Below are positions 11,941 to 23,479 of a stretch of 64,000 bases of DNA, piece by piece. The stretch is from Larix kaempferi. Taxonomy: Eukaryota > Streptophyta > Pinopsida > Pinales > Pinaceae. Numbering within the stretch: position 1 is the stretch's first letter; the number at the start of each line of letters is the position of its first letter. The notes under the pieces were generated by a model. That model had not been told where the DNA came from. It saw only the letters and a program-made list of their open reading frames with translations, and made no database searches. Made by a program: the position numbers and the translations under genes. The stretch lies in contig BSBM01000597.1 of the NCBI GenBank assembly GCA_027924585.1, forward strand, positions 1,199,501 to 1,263,500. Reading direction: 5' to 3'.

Positions 11941-12560
11941 AAATCCATGGTATATAGTCTTCCACAACTCCGTTCCTCGAAGGGAATTTGCACCGGTTGC
12001 ATTATTGGGAAGCACCCCGAGCACAGGTTCGACCGCGGAAAAGCTAGCAGAGCTTCCACCATTTTGGGCCTCATACATTCTGATATCAGTGGTCCACTAC
12101 CCAATATGTCATTAAATGGTTCAAGGTATGTTTTTACATTTATTGATGATCTTTCCCGCTTTACTTGGGTATTTTTTCTCAAAAACAAGTCAGAAGTGCT
12201 TGGAAAATTTAAGGATTTTAAGGCTTCTGTTGAGACCGCCACTAAGAGCAAGATCAAAGCTCTTATATATGATAATGGTGGAGAATATATCAAGGCCGAG
12301 TTGCTGCAAATTTGTGCCGAAAGAGGAATTCAGATCCAACATACAGTTCCCTACACACCCCAGCAGAACGGTGTAGCGGAAAGGAAAAATCGGTCACTGA
12401 AAGAGATGGCTACTTGCATGATTCAGTCAAAAGGTTTGGCTGCAAATATTTGGGATAAAGCAATTAATGTTGCTGCATATATTCAGAACTGAGTTTCACA
12501 TTCCTCTGTGAAAAGTATGACTCCTTTTGAAGCATTTTTTTTGGTCACAAACCGGATGTG
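11941..12560 (+). pseudogene. Copia integrase
   Basis: Same frame as gag. It begins with the second half of the HHCC motif (CTGCIIGK), then the catalytic core: HSDISGP (first Asp), YDNGGEY (second Asp) and NGVAERKNR (Glu), so all three DDE residues are present. A TGA at 12490-12492 and a frameshift at the T run near 12536 follow, after which integrase C-terminal words such as FGSTAWARIPSRKRRALDPQS are only partly readable across frames. Integrase inserts the cDNA. This copy is broken. Confidence 0.88.
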
Positions 12561-12689
12561 TCAAATTTGAGGGTTTTTGGCTCCACTGCATGGGCTAGAA
12601 TTCCTTCCAGGAAGAGACGAGCTTTGGATCCACAAAGTATTGAATGAATCCTGATAGGATATGGAGAAGAATCAAAGGCATATAAACTC

Positions 12690-13690
12690 ATGGATATCAG
12701 ATCCAAAAATATATTCATAGAGCACAGTGTGCAATTTGAAGAACCACTTCAAGACTTGCAACTAGTCGAGGAAGAAATTGTTGTTTCACCGCCTCTACCT
12801 GAAGAAGATTTGAGCAGCGATAATGAAAGTATTGGTTCTGATATTGCTGATATTTTAGCAGCACATGGTTATCATGACATATCAGTTTTGGAATCCGACC
12901 ATTATGATCCTCCTTAGTTACTAAAGTGGGCCCAAAACACTCTTCAATCTGCTGGTTCGAACATTGGAAATCCTGCTGATCCAAGACAAACAAGAGCGGA
13001 CTTTCAAAGAGCAGGTATGGATCTTTCTATTTATGATCCATTATTATCTGAGATTTTTTATTTGATGATTGGTTCAAATCCCAAAACATACTACCATTCC
13101 CACCGAGATCCGAGATGGAAAAGTGCCATGGATGAAGAGTACAGTTCTCTTCAAAAGAACAATACATGGGAGCTAGTTTCTCTTCCACCTGGAAGAAAAT
13201 TAGTCCAATGTAAATGGGTCTACCGCACAAAAGTTGTTGCTGATGGATCTATCAGAAAATGAAAAGCTAGGTTGGTGGAAAAAGGTTTCTCCCAAGTCCA
13301 AGGAGTGGACTACACTGAGACTTTTGCACCAGTTGCAAAGATGGATTCCATCGGCCTAGTTTTGGCTATTTCTGCATCCAAGCACTGGGAAGTGCACCAC
13401 ATGGATGTGAAGAGTGATTTTCTACATGGAGATCTTGCTGAATAGGTATATATGAAGCAACCAGAAGGTTACACATCAGATCCATCATTAGTTTGTAGAT
13501 TGAAGAAATCTTTGTATGGTTTAAAACAGGCCCCAAGAGCTTGGTATGCAAAGATGGACTCCTTCCTTCTTTCTTAGAATTTCAAAAGATGAAAATCTGA
13601 TCCGAATGTGTACCTACAGCAAGTTAAAGGTAATTTGTTGATTATTTTTCTTTATGTTGATGATCTTCTCGTTACTGGTAGCACGGCTTA
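12690..13690 (+). pseudogene. Copia reverse transcriptase, N-terminal and palm
   Basis: Read in the frame of 13017. WKSAMDEEYSSLQKNNTWELV opens the RT as in all plant copia elements, then CKWVYRTK, a TGA at 13260, then [24 protein letters not shown] (motif A), a TAG at 13443, [21 protein letters not shown] (motif B) and LYVDDLLVTG (motif C, YVDD intact). Two more stops lie near 13575-13590. The part at 12690-12917 is the acidic linker between integrase and RT. A frameshift near 13690 moves the rest to another frame. Confidence 0.9.
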
Positions 13691-14418
13691 CTTCAATAAA
13701 CAAGCTAAAAACTGCCTTAAATCTAGCTTTTGACATGAGCGATTTGGGCTTGCTGAGTCACTTTTTTGGCTTAGAGATAGCTCAAAATTTTGATGGGATC
13801 ACTATATCTCAGCAAAAGTATGCTTCCGACCTTTTATTGAAGTTTAATATGGCTGAATTTAAGGCATACCCATTCCCATTCCTCTCAGGAATCAATCTTG
13901 AGGAGGGAAATTCTACAACGCTTGCAGATTGCACTATGTATCGACAGTTGATTGGTTCACTACTATATTTGACACACTCTAGGCCTGATATATCTTATGC
14001 CATGAGTGTTGTATCAAGGTATATGCAGCAGCCCCATGTGCTTCATTGGCAGGCAGCCAAACGGATCTTGCAGTATGTGCAAGGTACAAAACATTTTGGC
14101 ATACATTATGCTGCAGATTCTGAGCTAGATTTCATTGGTTTTACTGATTTAAATTGTGCAGGTGATAGCATAGATCGGAAGTCCACTTCCATATATGTTT
14201 TCATGATTGGAAATGGGCCTATTTGCTGGTCAAGCAAAAAGAAGGAATCCATTGCACTTTCTTCAGCAGAGGCAAAGTATCGAGGGGTAGTCAATGCCTG
14301 CATTCAGGCAGTTTGGTTGCAGGGTATTCTTTCCGAGTTTGGTTTTGGTGGCACTACTTCGACTATCCTCTTTTGTGACAATCAAAGTGCTATCAAGATA
14401 TCCACAAATCCAGTTTAG
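13654..14418 (+). pseudogene. Copia RT C-terminus and RNase H
   Basis: After the frameshift the frame reads MSDLGLLSHFFGLEIAQ, YASDLLLKFNM and LIGSLLYLTHSRPDISYA, the conserved copia RT tail. RNase H follows: GFTDLNCAGD (first Asp), SSKKKESIALSSAEAKYRG (catalytic Glu in SAEA), and LFCDNQSAIKISTNPV (DNQSA Asp). A TAG at 14416-14418 interrupts. RTKHIEIH continues in the same frame, and DIFTKSF with the C-terminal FTEKKF words are readable to about 14600 in a shifted frame. Confidence 0.9.
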
Positions 14419-14630
14419 TGGAAGAGGACCAAACACATTGAGATTCACATGCACTACATCCGAGAGCTTGTGCATGATCGCACTATCATTCTGCATATTG
14501 CCCTACCGATGAGCAAATTACAGACATCTTCACCAAGAGCTTCACTGAGAAGAAGTTCTCTTACCTCCTTTCATTGTTGGAGTTGAGTTCCATCATGGTA
14601 GAGACAGATTGATCCATTATTATGTTTTTA

Positions 14631-14787
14631 GCTTGAGGGGGGGGCTTTCTTCCCACTGGGTTTTCGCTCTTTCCTCACTTAGTTTATTTTCAACATTTTT
14701 TGGATTATTGTATTGGGGTGACCTTTGGTCTTACTAACCAGGGCCCTATATTATTATTTTTTACATCATAGTCTAGCTTGAGGGGGG
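14631..14787 (+). other. Copia polypurine tract (two copies)
   Basis: AGCTTGAGGGGGG lies immediately before LTR2 (tract ending at 14787). A near-identical AGCTTGAGGGGGGGG sits about 140 bp upstream (14630-14644). The downstream one is placed correctly to prime plus-strand synthesis. The upstream one may be an older or duplicated tract. Confidence 0.8.
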
Positions 14788-15462
14788 TGTTCGGATATCC
14801 ACATCATCATTGTTAGGGTTTTGCATGCAATTAGGGTTTGCATGCATCCCAGTCACTAGGTTGATGCCTCCAGCACCTTATCCACTTCTTTCTAGCACCC
14901 AGGAGCTTCTATCCTTAGAGTTTTAGCCTTCCTAGTCATGAAGGCATCCACATCTCACCTACTACCAGAGAAGGGTGCACTTCCTCACCTACCCACTCAA
15001 TTAGCTCCAATTCTCCTTGATTTGAGGCTAGTTTCACTCTTGATTAACTGTTTCACTCCATTGGACCTCCAAATTGACTAGATGACTTGTTCTGACTTCA
15101 GTTAAGCCTCCCATGTGCCCTCCACTAAGCCTCCTTCCCTATATCAGTGCTACACACTTCAGTTACACTCAGTTAGAATCATATTGACACATGGATGACT
15201 GGTTCTTTTGCATTGATGACCACCACTGATTGAAGATGAGGACTCCTAGTTGGAGTCAAGCTATGCCATTCAGTTAATTCGAATGACCTCCTTAGGCAAT
15301 TCGAATTGCTCAGTCATTGTGATATTATTGTATTGTATTTTCACCCTTACTGGGATATTGAGCACTGATGCAAGTTTATGCACAGTTTACACCATATTTT
15401 CTGATATTCATCTATTGTGATTGATTTACTTGTTCATTAGATCTGTTGTGACTAATTTTACA
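14788..15462 (+). repeat. Copia middle LTR (LTR2)
   Basis: This 675-bp copy runs from TGTTCGGATATCC to ATTTTACA, with the full 5' start. It lacks the extra TGCATGCAACTTCTAGG units and the ACACTAGTTACAC stretch present in LTR1 and LTR3. It directly abuts LTR3, with no internal region between them. Confidence 0.93.
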
Positions 15463-16127
15463 TTGCATGCAACTTCTAGGGTTTGCATGCATTTTGCATG
15501 CATCCCAGTCACCAGGTTGATGCCTCCAACACCTTATCCACTTCTTTCTAGCACCTGGGAGCTTCTATCCTCAGAGTTTTAGCCCTCCTAGTCATGAATG
15601 TGCCCACATCTCACCTACTTCCAGAGAAGAGCGCACTTCCTCACCTACCCACTCAGTTAGCTCCGATTCTCCTTGATTTAAGGCTAGTTTCACTCTTGAC
15701 TTACTGTTTCACTTTGTTGGACCTCTAGATTGACTAGATGACTTGTTCTGACTTTAGTTAAACCTCCCATTCGCCCTCCACTGAGCCTCCTTCCCTATAT
15801 CAGTGCTACACACTTCAGTTACACTAGTTACACTTAGTTAGACTCAGATTGACACCTGGATGACTGGTTCTTGTGCATTGATGACCACCACTGATTGATG
15901 ATGAGGACTCCTAGTTGGAGTCAAGCTATTCCATTCAGTTAATTCGAATGACCTCCTTAGGCAATTCGAATTGCTCATTCATTGTGATATTATTTTATTG
16001 TATTTTCACCCTTACTGGGATATTGAGCACTGATGCAAGTTTATGCACAATTTACACCATATTTTCTGAGTTTCATCTATTGTGATTGATTTACTTGTTC
16101 ATTATATTTGTTGTGACTAATTTTACA
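15463..16127 (+). repeat. Copia third LTR (LTR3), 5'-truncated
   Basis: This 665-bp copy begins inside the LTR at TTGCATGCAACTTCTAGG, missing about the first 50 bp (no TGTTCGGATATCC), and ends TTTTACA next to the right target site GAGCG. By eye it is more like LTR1 than LTR2 at several diagnostic places (ACACTAGTTACAC, GACACCTGGATGAC). Confidence 0.92.
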
Positions 16128-16132
16128 GAGCG

Positions 16133-17266
16133 AAGGTGTAGAGTTTAGAGGTGGAAATGGAGGAATCCAAAGGGAGAGAGAGATAGATCATGGTAGATAT
16201 AATGAGATATAGTGATGGTGGTAGAGAGAGTTGGAGAGGGGTGGAGAGAGAGAGGGTGGTAGGGATAAACAAGAGGGATATATAGAGAAATATGTGTCTC
16301 GTGAGAGGGGGAGAGTTATGGAGGTAGAGAGAAACAAAGAGGGTGGGAGAGATATTGGAAGAGATGAAATGGGAGATAGGGAGGGGGAGGGTAGAGGTAA
16401 AGAGGGAGGATAGTGGGAGATAGAAGGCTTATAGAGAGGGGTGGAGAGTGGGAGGGAGAGAGTGCTATAGGTAGAGAGAAGAAAAACAGGTGGGGGAGAT
16501 AGTGGTAGAGACAAATGGGGAGAGAGAGAGGGAGAGAAAGAGGCAAGGGGGGTAGAGGTAAAGAGAGAGGATAGTGGGAGATAGAAGTCTTATAGAGAGA
16601 GGTGGAGAGTGGTAGGGATAGAGTGATAGAGGTATAGATGAGCAAAGAAAGTTGGATATAGAAGGCTTAGAGAGAGAGAGGTGGAGAGTGGGATTGAGAG
16701 ATTGATATCCTGGTAGAGAGAAGCAAAGAGGGTGGGAGAGATGGTGGATAAGATGGAGTCAGAAAGATAGGGAGTGAGCGAGAGATAGAGGGGTGAAGAG
16801 AAAGAGGGAGAGAGGATGAGCGGGTAGATAGAGAGAGAGAGAATATGAACCCTATAGGGGAATACAGAGGAAGATATAGAGGGACCAAGGGTGTGAGAGA
16901 GAGGTAGAGAGGGAGAGGGAGAGAGTGTGAGAGAGTGGTATTAGTAGAGAGATCCAAAGAGAGAGAGAGGTAGATTTAAAGAGGGGAGATAGTTGGAGAG
17001 AGAAGGTTTAGAGTTTAGAGGTGGAAAAGGGGGAGAGAGAGAGAGAGAGAGATGTAAATGTCAAAGAGTGTGAAGTCTTGAAGGAAAAGATGCAAAAGCT
17101 CACCAATATCTACTATGAAGTTTTGGATGCCCTGAAGAGAGAGAGAGAGAAAGAGAGAGATGGATATTGGATGGGGAGGTGGTTAGTGGTAGGTGGGAGA
17201 GAGATAAATATTGTGGGTTAGTGGTTTAGAGGGAGAGAGAGATATACATTGGGGGTTAGGGGTTTA

Positions 17267-17336
<70 letters not shown>

Positions 17337-17362
17337 GGGGTTGAGAGAGAGAGAGAGAATGG

Positions 17363-17408
<46 letters not shown>

Positions 17409-17607
17409 GGAGTTAGGGTTTTAGAGATGGATAGAGAGATATCATGGGGGGAGTGTTGATGGTTAGTTTTCAGGGGTTTAAAGAGTGAGGGTGATTGAAA
17501 TTCAGGGGTTTAGAGACCAAGAGAGGGTGAATGAGAGTGTGGAAGAGGGATATAGGGAGAGAGAGAGGAATGTGGAGGTGGTTAGTGGAATGGGATAGAC
17601 ATATGAC

Positions 17608-17654
<47 letters not shown>

Positions 17655-17738
17655 GTTCAGGTGTGAACAAGTGAAGTCTTGAGGGAAAAGATGCAGAATA
17701 TGACCAATATATAAGCTATGAAATTTTGGATGCCACAA

Positions 17739-17781
<43 letters not shown>

Positions 17782-17870
17782 GGGTGATATTGTAGAAGAG
17801 GTGAGGGGGGGAGAGAGAGGGAGGTAGAGAGAATCAAACATGGTGGGAGATGTAGTGGAAGAGATGAAGC

Positions 17871-17915
<45 letters not shown>

Positions 17916-18175
17916 GAGGGGGCGTAGAGGTAAAGGGAGGGATATAAGGCTTAGAGAGAGAGGTAGAGAGTGGAAGAGATAGAAGGCTTAGAGAGAGAGA
18001 GAGAGGTGGTAGAAAGAGAGATTGGTGAGAGTAAATAAGGGAAGATGGAGAATGAGATAGAGGGATAAAGGGAGAGATTGAGTGGGAGGGGAAGAGAGGA
18101 GGAGAGAGATAGGTGGAGAGAGTGGAAGTGGTAAAGATAGTAAGAGAGGGAGAGCAGTAGAGTTAGATACAACGT
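16133..18175 (+). repeat. Purine (GA) satellite, block 2
   Basis: Continuation of block 1 after the copia insertion. It has perfect (GA)n runs (for example around 17310-17335, 17375-17405, 17610-17650 and 17745-17777) and longer phrases shared with the blocks at 39-40 kb and 54-57 kb: GATATTGGATGGGGAGG then TGGTTAGTGGTAGGTGGGAG at about 17160, and two copies of the non-GA module (GTGAAGTCTTGA, then GAAAAGATGCA, then TTTTGGATGCC at 17121 and 17724). The right end meets the 21-kb gypsy element. Confidence 0.9.
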
Positions 18176-18329
18176 TGTTGCTGCTGCAACATGATCCCCA
18201 AAAATTTCCTTAAAATTGTAGGGCCCCTCCTTTTTTTTTTAGAGTTTATTGCTTCTTAGAAGAGTTCCCCTTTAACACTTGGAATTTTCTTAAAAAATAT
18301 CGAAGAGCAAGTGATTTTTCAACTAGATG

Positions 18330-18930
18330 CAACTCAGGTTTTTTTTGCCGAAACGGTCGCAGTGTTTTGATGAGTTCATGTTGACCAGACCATAGCATTT
18401 TGGTCAAACTACACCAACGTTTTGGGACTTTTTGGAGAGTTTTTGCTGAAGCCTTGCTGCCTTATGGCGGTTTTTAGCCCGAAGTTTTGGAGATTTTTGG
18501 TGAGTTAGCGTCGACCTATTGCTTCCTTCTGTTAATGTTCACGCCGATCATATTGCAAGTTCTGACGAGTTTTCCCTGGTCTTTTTTTGCAAATGTTTCG
18601 ACAGTTTCTCACCGATGATCGTTGTGGTTTGGGCAAAGATCACCGACCATTTCATCGCTGTTAGGCCAATTTCGTCGACCATTTCACTGCCGTTAGGCTA
18701 GTCGCGCCAACCATTTTGCTGAGGTTTGTCCAAGAAGCGTCTGCCACTCCACACCGATCGAAAATCTAGGAGACCATTTTGCAATGCTTGGGTAAATCAG
18801 TCGCCGATGTGACGCGGCATTTTAACAAATTAGCGCTGACCAAGTCGGAGCATTTTGTTGAGTTCTTGTCGACCATTCGCAATGGTTGGGGAGAGTGCGC
18901 CGAAACGGTCGGAGTGAGTTTTCTCGGTTA
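18330..18930 (+). repeat. U3 region with repeated CGACCATTTC / GTTAGGCC words
   Basis: Imperfect repeats of about 30-40 bp with cores CGACCATTTC and GTTAGGCCA occur around 18640-18720, with looser copies (GTCGACCATTCG, CCGAAACGGTCG) on both sides. The 3' LTR has the same set at about 31910-32000, where the repeat is cleaner (CGCCGACCATTTC twice). Their position upstream of the TATA box fits enhancer-like elements. That role is inferred. Confidence 0.6.
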
Positions 18931-19022
18931 ACCCGGAAAGTGCAAAACGGTAAGTGGGCACCAACGGGTAAAGTCATTAAATGACCCCACCAACCAATCA
19001 CGTTCGCATTTATGGTGAGGGT

Positions 19023-19033
19023 TATATATATAG
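19023..19033 (+). promoter_or_regulatory. TATA-like box of the 5' LTR
   Basis: TATATATATAG lies 146 bp upstream of a candidate 5' splice site and is conserved at the matching place in the 3' LTR (TATATATAGA at 32301). The flanking GGTTATATATATAGAAAA context fits a plant core promoter. If it is used, transcription would start near 19055 and all downstream LTR sequence, including the ORF, would be in the RNA leader. Confidence 0.6.
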
Positions 19034-19168
19034 AAAAAGGGGATTGTTCAAATTTTTTTGAAAAAGTGAGTGGAACGCCATTGGAGCACCTTGAGCTACC
19101 TCCAGTCACAAGACGCCAAGTGGTTATCGCCGCCAAGCTCACTCACCCGCCCACTCCGCCACTGACAG

Positions 19169-20335
19169 GTAGGAAGCTTCCGCCCTTTCTTTTCTCTGTT
19201 GGTTGGTAGCTCGGTTTGGTTTTTGGTTTTGGTTTTGTCCCCATTTTAGCCCTTTTTAGTACCTCCTTTGTTTTTACAGTTTTTTTTACTTTTAAGGTTG
19301 TCTAGCTCGGGCTTAGAAGTCATTTTTCCCAGGGTAGGTTGAATTGGACTTACCTGGCTAAGTTTTCTCCAGTCTGAGTAGTTCACCGAACCCTACAGGC
19401 CGACCGCGCTTGTCGTAAACCGAACTGGGTTTATGCTTAGAATCTTCAAAGAGTGAGTAGGGTAGTTCCCGAGGATACATCAATATTTAAACGCAAGGCC
19501 TTTACAAGCGATTTTTCATTCAGGGGCATAGACCGAGAAAGATAATGCCTGCATAAAAGTCTCCTTAGCTCAACCATTTTATTCTCACTTTGATACGAGC
19601 CTTAAGCTTTACCCCTTTCCTGCCATGCAACTTAGTGAGCACATTTTTCCCCATTCCGGATAGAGGGTTTAGATTTTATGCGTTTATCTTTGGACTGCCG
19701 ACGCCTCTACCCTTGCAGAGGGCCATCTTGAATGTCTCCTACCTATTTCCCTCCGAATCCTTTCTATCACCAAAACCCACGTGACGCCGACCTATCACTC
19801 TTTCATCATGTTAAGCTCGTCGTGCCTATCAAACTTATGTTTCTAATTACAATGAAGAATAAAATATTTTCAATCAAACAAGTTTTAAAGCTGAAAGAAA
19901 ACCACCGATGGAGTAAACCAAAAAATTAGTTTAACCAAAATCGGTTTCAATGAAGAATTTCACCAATTAGTCCTACTTATGGTTCAGTTGCTTTCTATTT
20001 TTCACATATAACTGGGACATGTCAAATCTTAGCAACATTGGTCTCATTTGCTTGACGGTCTGTGCATACTGTAAAGCTGCACCCTTGCTTCTCATAAGTT
20101 TGTTTGTACATTAAGCAAAGAAAATTAAGATTGTCTTTCACCCTAAGGTTTAAATTTTGATGCAAACAGTTTTAGTAAACACCTTTGTACTTGAAAAATT
20201 CATTGCGAGATAAAATCCAAACAAACACTCATGGCATTTAAACATTGTTTCAATTCTTCCCATTGACTGTACCATGGATAATTAATTGTTTGTAAATATT
20301 TTGATTCCTCGTTGGTTCATTCTGTGTCTCAACAG
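19169..20335 (+). other. Candidate leader intron in the 5' LTR
   Basis: The donor is GACAG|GTAGGAAG at 19168/19169 and the acceptor TCTGTGTCTCAACAG|ACTTG ends at 20335, just 7 nt before the ORF's ATG. The interval is T-rich and has no sustained frame, as plant introns are. Both sites keep GT and AG in the 3' LTR (32445-33612), although the two LTRs have diverged. The layout, a short untranslated exon, an intron of about 1.17 kb and then ATG, resembles plant genes with a 5'-UTR intron. No transcript evidence is available. Confidence 0.5.
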
Positions 20336-20342
20336 ACTTGAT

Positions 20343-23300
20343 ATGAATAAACGTTCCACCAAGCGAAAGTCCAAGTTAGCAAAGCCAGACTCAGACGTCA
20401 ATATATTATTGGATACTTCACTAGAGACGATGTTTGGATATACCCAAGCCATGATAGGGATCAGCGCAGAGTTCAAATGGGGCAAACTATACAGATCCAT
20501 CAGAGATGGAAATGTCCCTAACGCTTCCATAGAAGAATTAATGGTATACCAGAACATAAATATGTCCGACCTCCATAAGGCTGCCACACACCCAAGGTTA
20601 TTCCCATGCTCAGAGGTTTTCGGGTGGATTCTGCCCCAGGTGGATGTTAGCACCAGGATCATTTCAAATGTCAAAGGAGAAGGGATTTCATCTTTCCAAC
20701 CAGCCCACATAACTGCACCATTCAAGCTTCCCTCCCCTAAAGTCACGATGAACGATAACTGGATAAGTGGGTTCAATATGGATCATTTTTATTATGCTAA
20801 GAAGATGATGATCCCTAAAAAGCAGTTGAGACCAAGGTCCAACGGAGAATACGATAGTCAAAACTTGAGTACCCCGTATAGGAACATTGTTATGATGTTA
20901 AGCCGGATTTTTCGCTTGGAAAATGGAAATATATATAAACTCAGCTGGGTACCAGTGATTTATCATATTGCCACACATGGTACAATTTTCAACTGGGTTG
21001 ATATCATTTTTGAGATTATGGTGTCACACATTGCCGCAACACAAGGAGGACTAACACAAAAAAGAAATGACTTCTTCATGTCTTCTTATCTCTTGGATTG
21101 CATATTAATCAAACACTCTTTCCCTATTTTGGGATGTGTTTGGAAGCCGACCAAATCTCCCCTCGATGTATCCTATCAGATGGCATGGGCTCACAAATGC
21201 GTAAGTCACTATAGATTGATTTGTGAGGGATTAATCATGCCACTATACTGGCTAGTATTCAAAGAAGAATCAAATTGTATGTCCGAGAATGCCTTGTCAA
21301 TTATCAAGGAATATGGAGATTATTACTTCTCCACAGAAGGAACATATATCAGGATGTATGGGGTAACCAAACCCCCTTATATGTTGCCTCAGTATGCTAT
21401 TGATTTTGTTGTGCACAAAGAGGCCGTAAGGCAAGTTTTCTTCAATGGGGTTGGGAATTTTCTTCATGAGAAGAAGAAGGCCTCCTACCCACCACTCCCA
21501 TTCACTATCGGCACATACAAATTCCCCAAGGAAAAAGGGGTTGAGAATTTTGTCAAATATTTAGAGGCCTTTCATTTTGGGAGAAATATTTTTATAAGGA
21601 ACGATAGCCTAGATAAGGTCGTTGAGAATTGTGTCTCTTGCAGAATTAAATTTGAATACACACATCACTTCTTGAAGGATGAATAAGTGTATCGGAATGC
21701 AAGGAACATGACAGAACTGAACAAGCATTTTGGTCGCAAAGGCGGAGCTGGTTCTAGCTCCAAGGATAACACTCTCAAGGAAGCAAAAAGGAAGCAAAGA
21801 GAGAAGGAAGAAATGCAAAACAAGGATGAATCCATAAGGCAGCAGGTAGCAGAAGATGAGAGGAAGATACTGGAAGAGTCCGAAAGAATCCGGAAGGAAG
21901 AGGCAAAAAAAATCCAAAAGGAAGAGGCCGACATAATCCAAAAAGAAGAGATCGAAGGGATTTAGAGAGAGGAAGCCGAGAGGTTGCAAAAGGAGGCAGA
22001 AGAAATAAGGGAGAAAGCATAAAGAGAAGTAGCGAAACAACAAAATAAGAAAGAATAGGAAGACAAGTCCAAGGAAGCTGTGGAAAGGAGAAGCCCGAAT
22101 GTGCAAGATATGGACATAGAACCACCTGAGATGTCCAATGTAATACTCACCGGAGGACACCTCCCATTGGCTGAGCTCGGACTCACGCCATTCACCCCGT
22201 CAAAGCATCATACCGTGTCCAAATTGGAGATTATCATCTTTGATCAGAAAAGATCGACTATCACAAAGAGAACAGAGGAGAGACTGAAAATGGGCTCCCA
22301 ACCCGATGTCGTCATTGTTCAAGAGAGCACCATCATGGAGGGTACAAACAAAGACCCCAAGTTCATGGCATCTATCAATGTAGCTGTTGCGCAAGCGAAT
22401 GTAGATAATGTTGGCAAATTGATGAACAATATTGAGCGAAATAAAGAGAAGATGCTCAAATTAAAAGATAATTTGGTGAAGGAGCGAGGAGAAGGGATAG
22501 AATTCAAAAGGAAACATGACACCCTTCTATATGAGAAGGAAGGGATAATGAATGAATATCATAATTTGGACACAGAAAAGGAGGCATTAACTGTACAGAT
22601 AATGATTATGGAAGGGGAAAGGAGCGACTTTGAAGCTCGAATCACTCGGTTAGAGTCAAGAGAGTCGGTCGTGAACCAGCAGGTCAAATATTTAAAAGCC
22701 CAGGTGGGGGAGTTGGTTAAGGAGAAAGAATATTTGGCAGAGCAACTGGAGTTGGCAGATAAGAGAAATCCAAATATAACTACATTTTGTGATCAAGTTT
22801 GCAAGATTCAGGAGTAGATATATCATCCTCAGGAAATTCTCACAGATGAAATATATAAGATGAAGCTAATGATGGCAAGAATGAAAGTGATATCTACTGA
22901 TTCGTTGGAATTCAGGAAAGGGCTGTTGGAAATTCTAAGGTTGAGAAAAATATGGCCTGAAGGGAGAACAACTCAGAGTTCCCTAATCATCTGCCCCAGA
23001 AGACACCATAAGACTTGAAGTCAGATATGGCCCTTCTGGAATTCTGTAGGAAATCCGCTAGGAGGCTGAATAATGAAATTCCTAAGACCATAGAAAAATG
23101 CCATGATTTTTACAATAAAATCAAACAGGTCCATGAGAAGTGTCACATTCCTTTAGTCCTAAAGATAAATGATCTTCCAAAAAAGGACCATCTCATAGCA
23201 CAGTTGCAGGATGGGCTGTGGGGAGACCTAGAGTATATCATGAAAGTAGATGCTCTCACAGAAGAAGATATTCATCACTTCGTGGGATAGGATTCTATAA

Positions 23301-23479
23301 ATGCATATTTCCTGGAAGATAGTTGCAAGGCTGCAATAGAAGGGGTGGCGCATATAGAGTCACAATTGTCATTTCATGAAGTAACTTTACAAGTATTGGA
23401 GCCTATCAAATATAATACCATAGTTGAAGAAGCTAATGCATGGGCATAATATATTTCTAGTTTGGCTAGGCCCACCTAA
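20343..23479 (+). pseudogene. Unrecognised long ORF inside the 5' LTR (globular N-terminus plus coiled coil)
   Basis: I choose ATG 20343 (MNKRSTKRKSK, basic N-terminus) over the upstream in-frame ATG at 20286 because it follows the candidate splice acceptor. The first 447 residues are uninterrupted, with aromatic-rich motifs such as LSWVPVIYHIATHGTIFNW and MAWAHKCVSHYRLICEGL. A TAA at 21684 replaces the Glu codon seen in the 3' LTR. Then come highly charged heptad sequence rich in Glu/Lys (about 21690-22070, three more stops), SNVILTGGHLPLAELGL, and a second coiled coil (22400-22760). A frameshift near 22910-23015 precedes a final segment with LALLEFCRKSARR-like sequence and EDIHHFVG. The undamaged length would be about 1045 codons. 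I do not recognise the family. A gag-like accessory protein or a captured plant protein are both possible. Confidence 0.75.

Larger units (their letters stand above)
9406..16127 (+). mobile_element. Ty1/copia LTR retrotransposon with three LTRs
   Basis: The element starts TGTTCGG and ends TTTTACA. The order is LTR, PBS matching initiator-Met tRNA, gag, protease, integrase, RT, RNase H, polypurine tract, LTR and a third partial LTR. Integrase before RT defines copia. It is inserted in the GA satellite with probable 5-bp target sites GAGAG (9401-9405) and GAGCG (16128-16132), one mismatch. The flanks rejoin to the satellite phrase seen intact near 9058. The coding region is one ancestral frame broken by stops at 11338, 11938, 12490, 13260, 13443 and 14416 and by frameshifts near 12536, 13690 and 14500. 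Confidence 0.95.

Noticed and set aside
17021-17221. Plus-strand frames such as 17021-17221 and 56830-57075 with a helical, Lys/Glu-rich look
   Set aside because: They are copies of the satellite module of about 80 bp with GA spacers. Copies change frame freely, so coding use is not supported.
20286-20342. Upstream in-frame ATG of the LTR ORF
   Set aside because: It lies within the candidate intron before the acceptor AG, and its hydrophobic lead is probably intronic, so 20343 is preferred.
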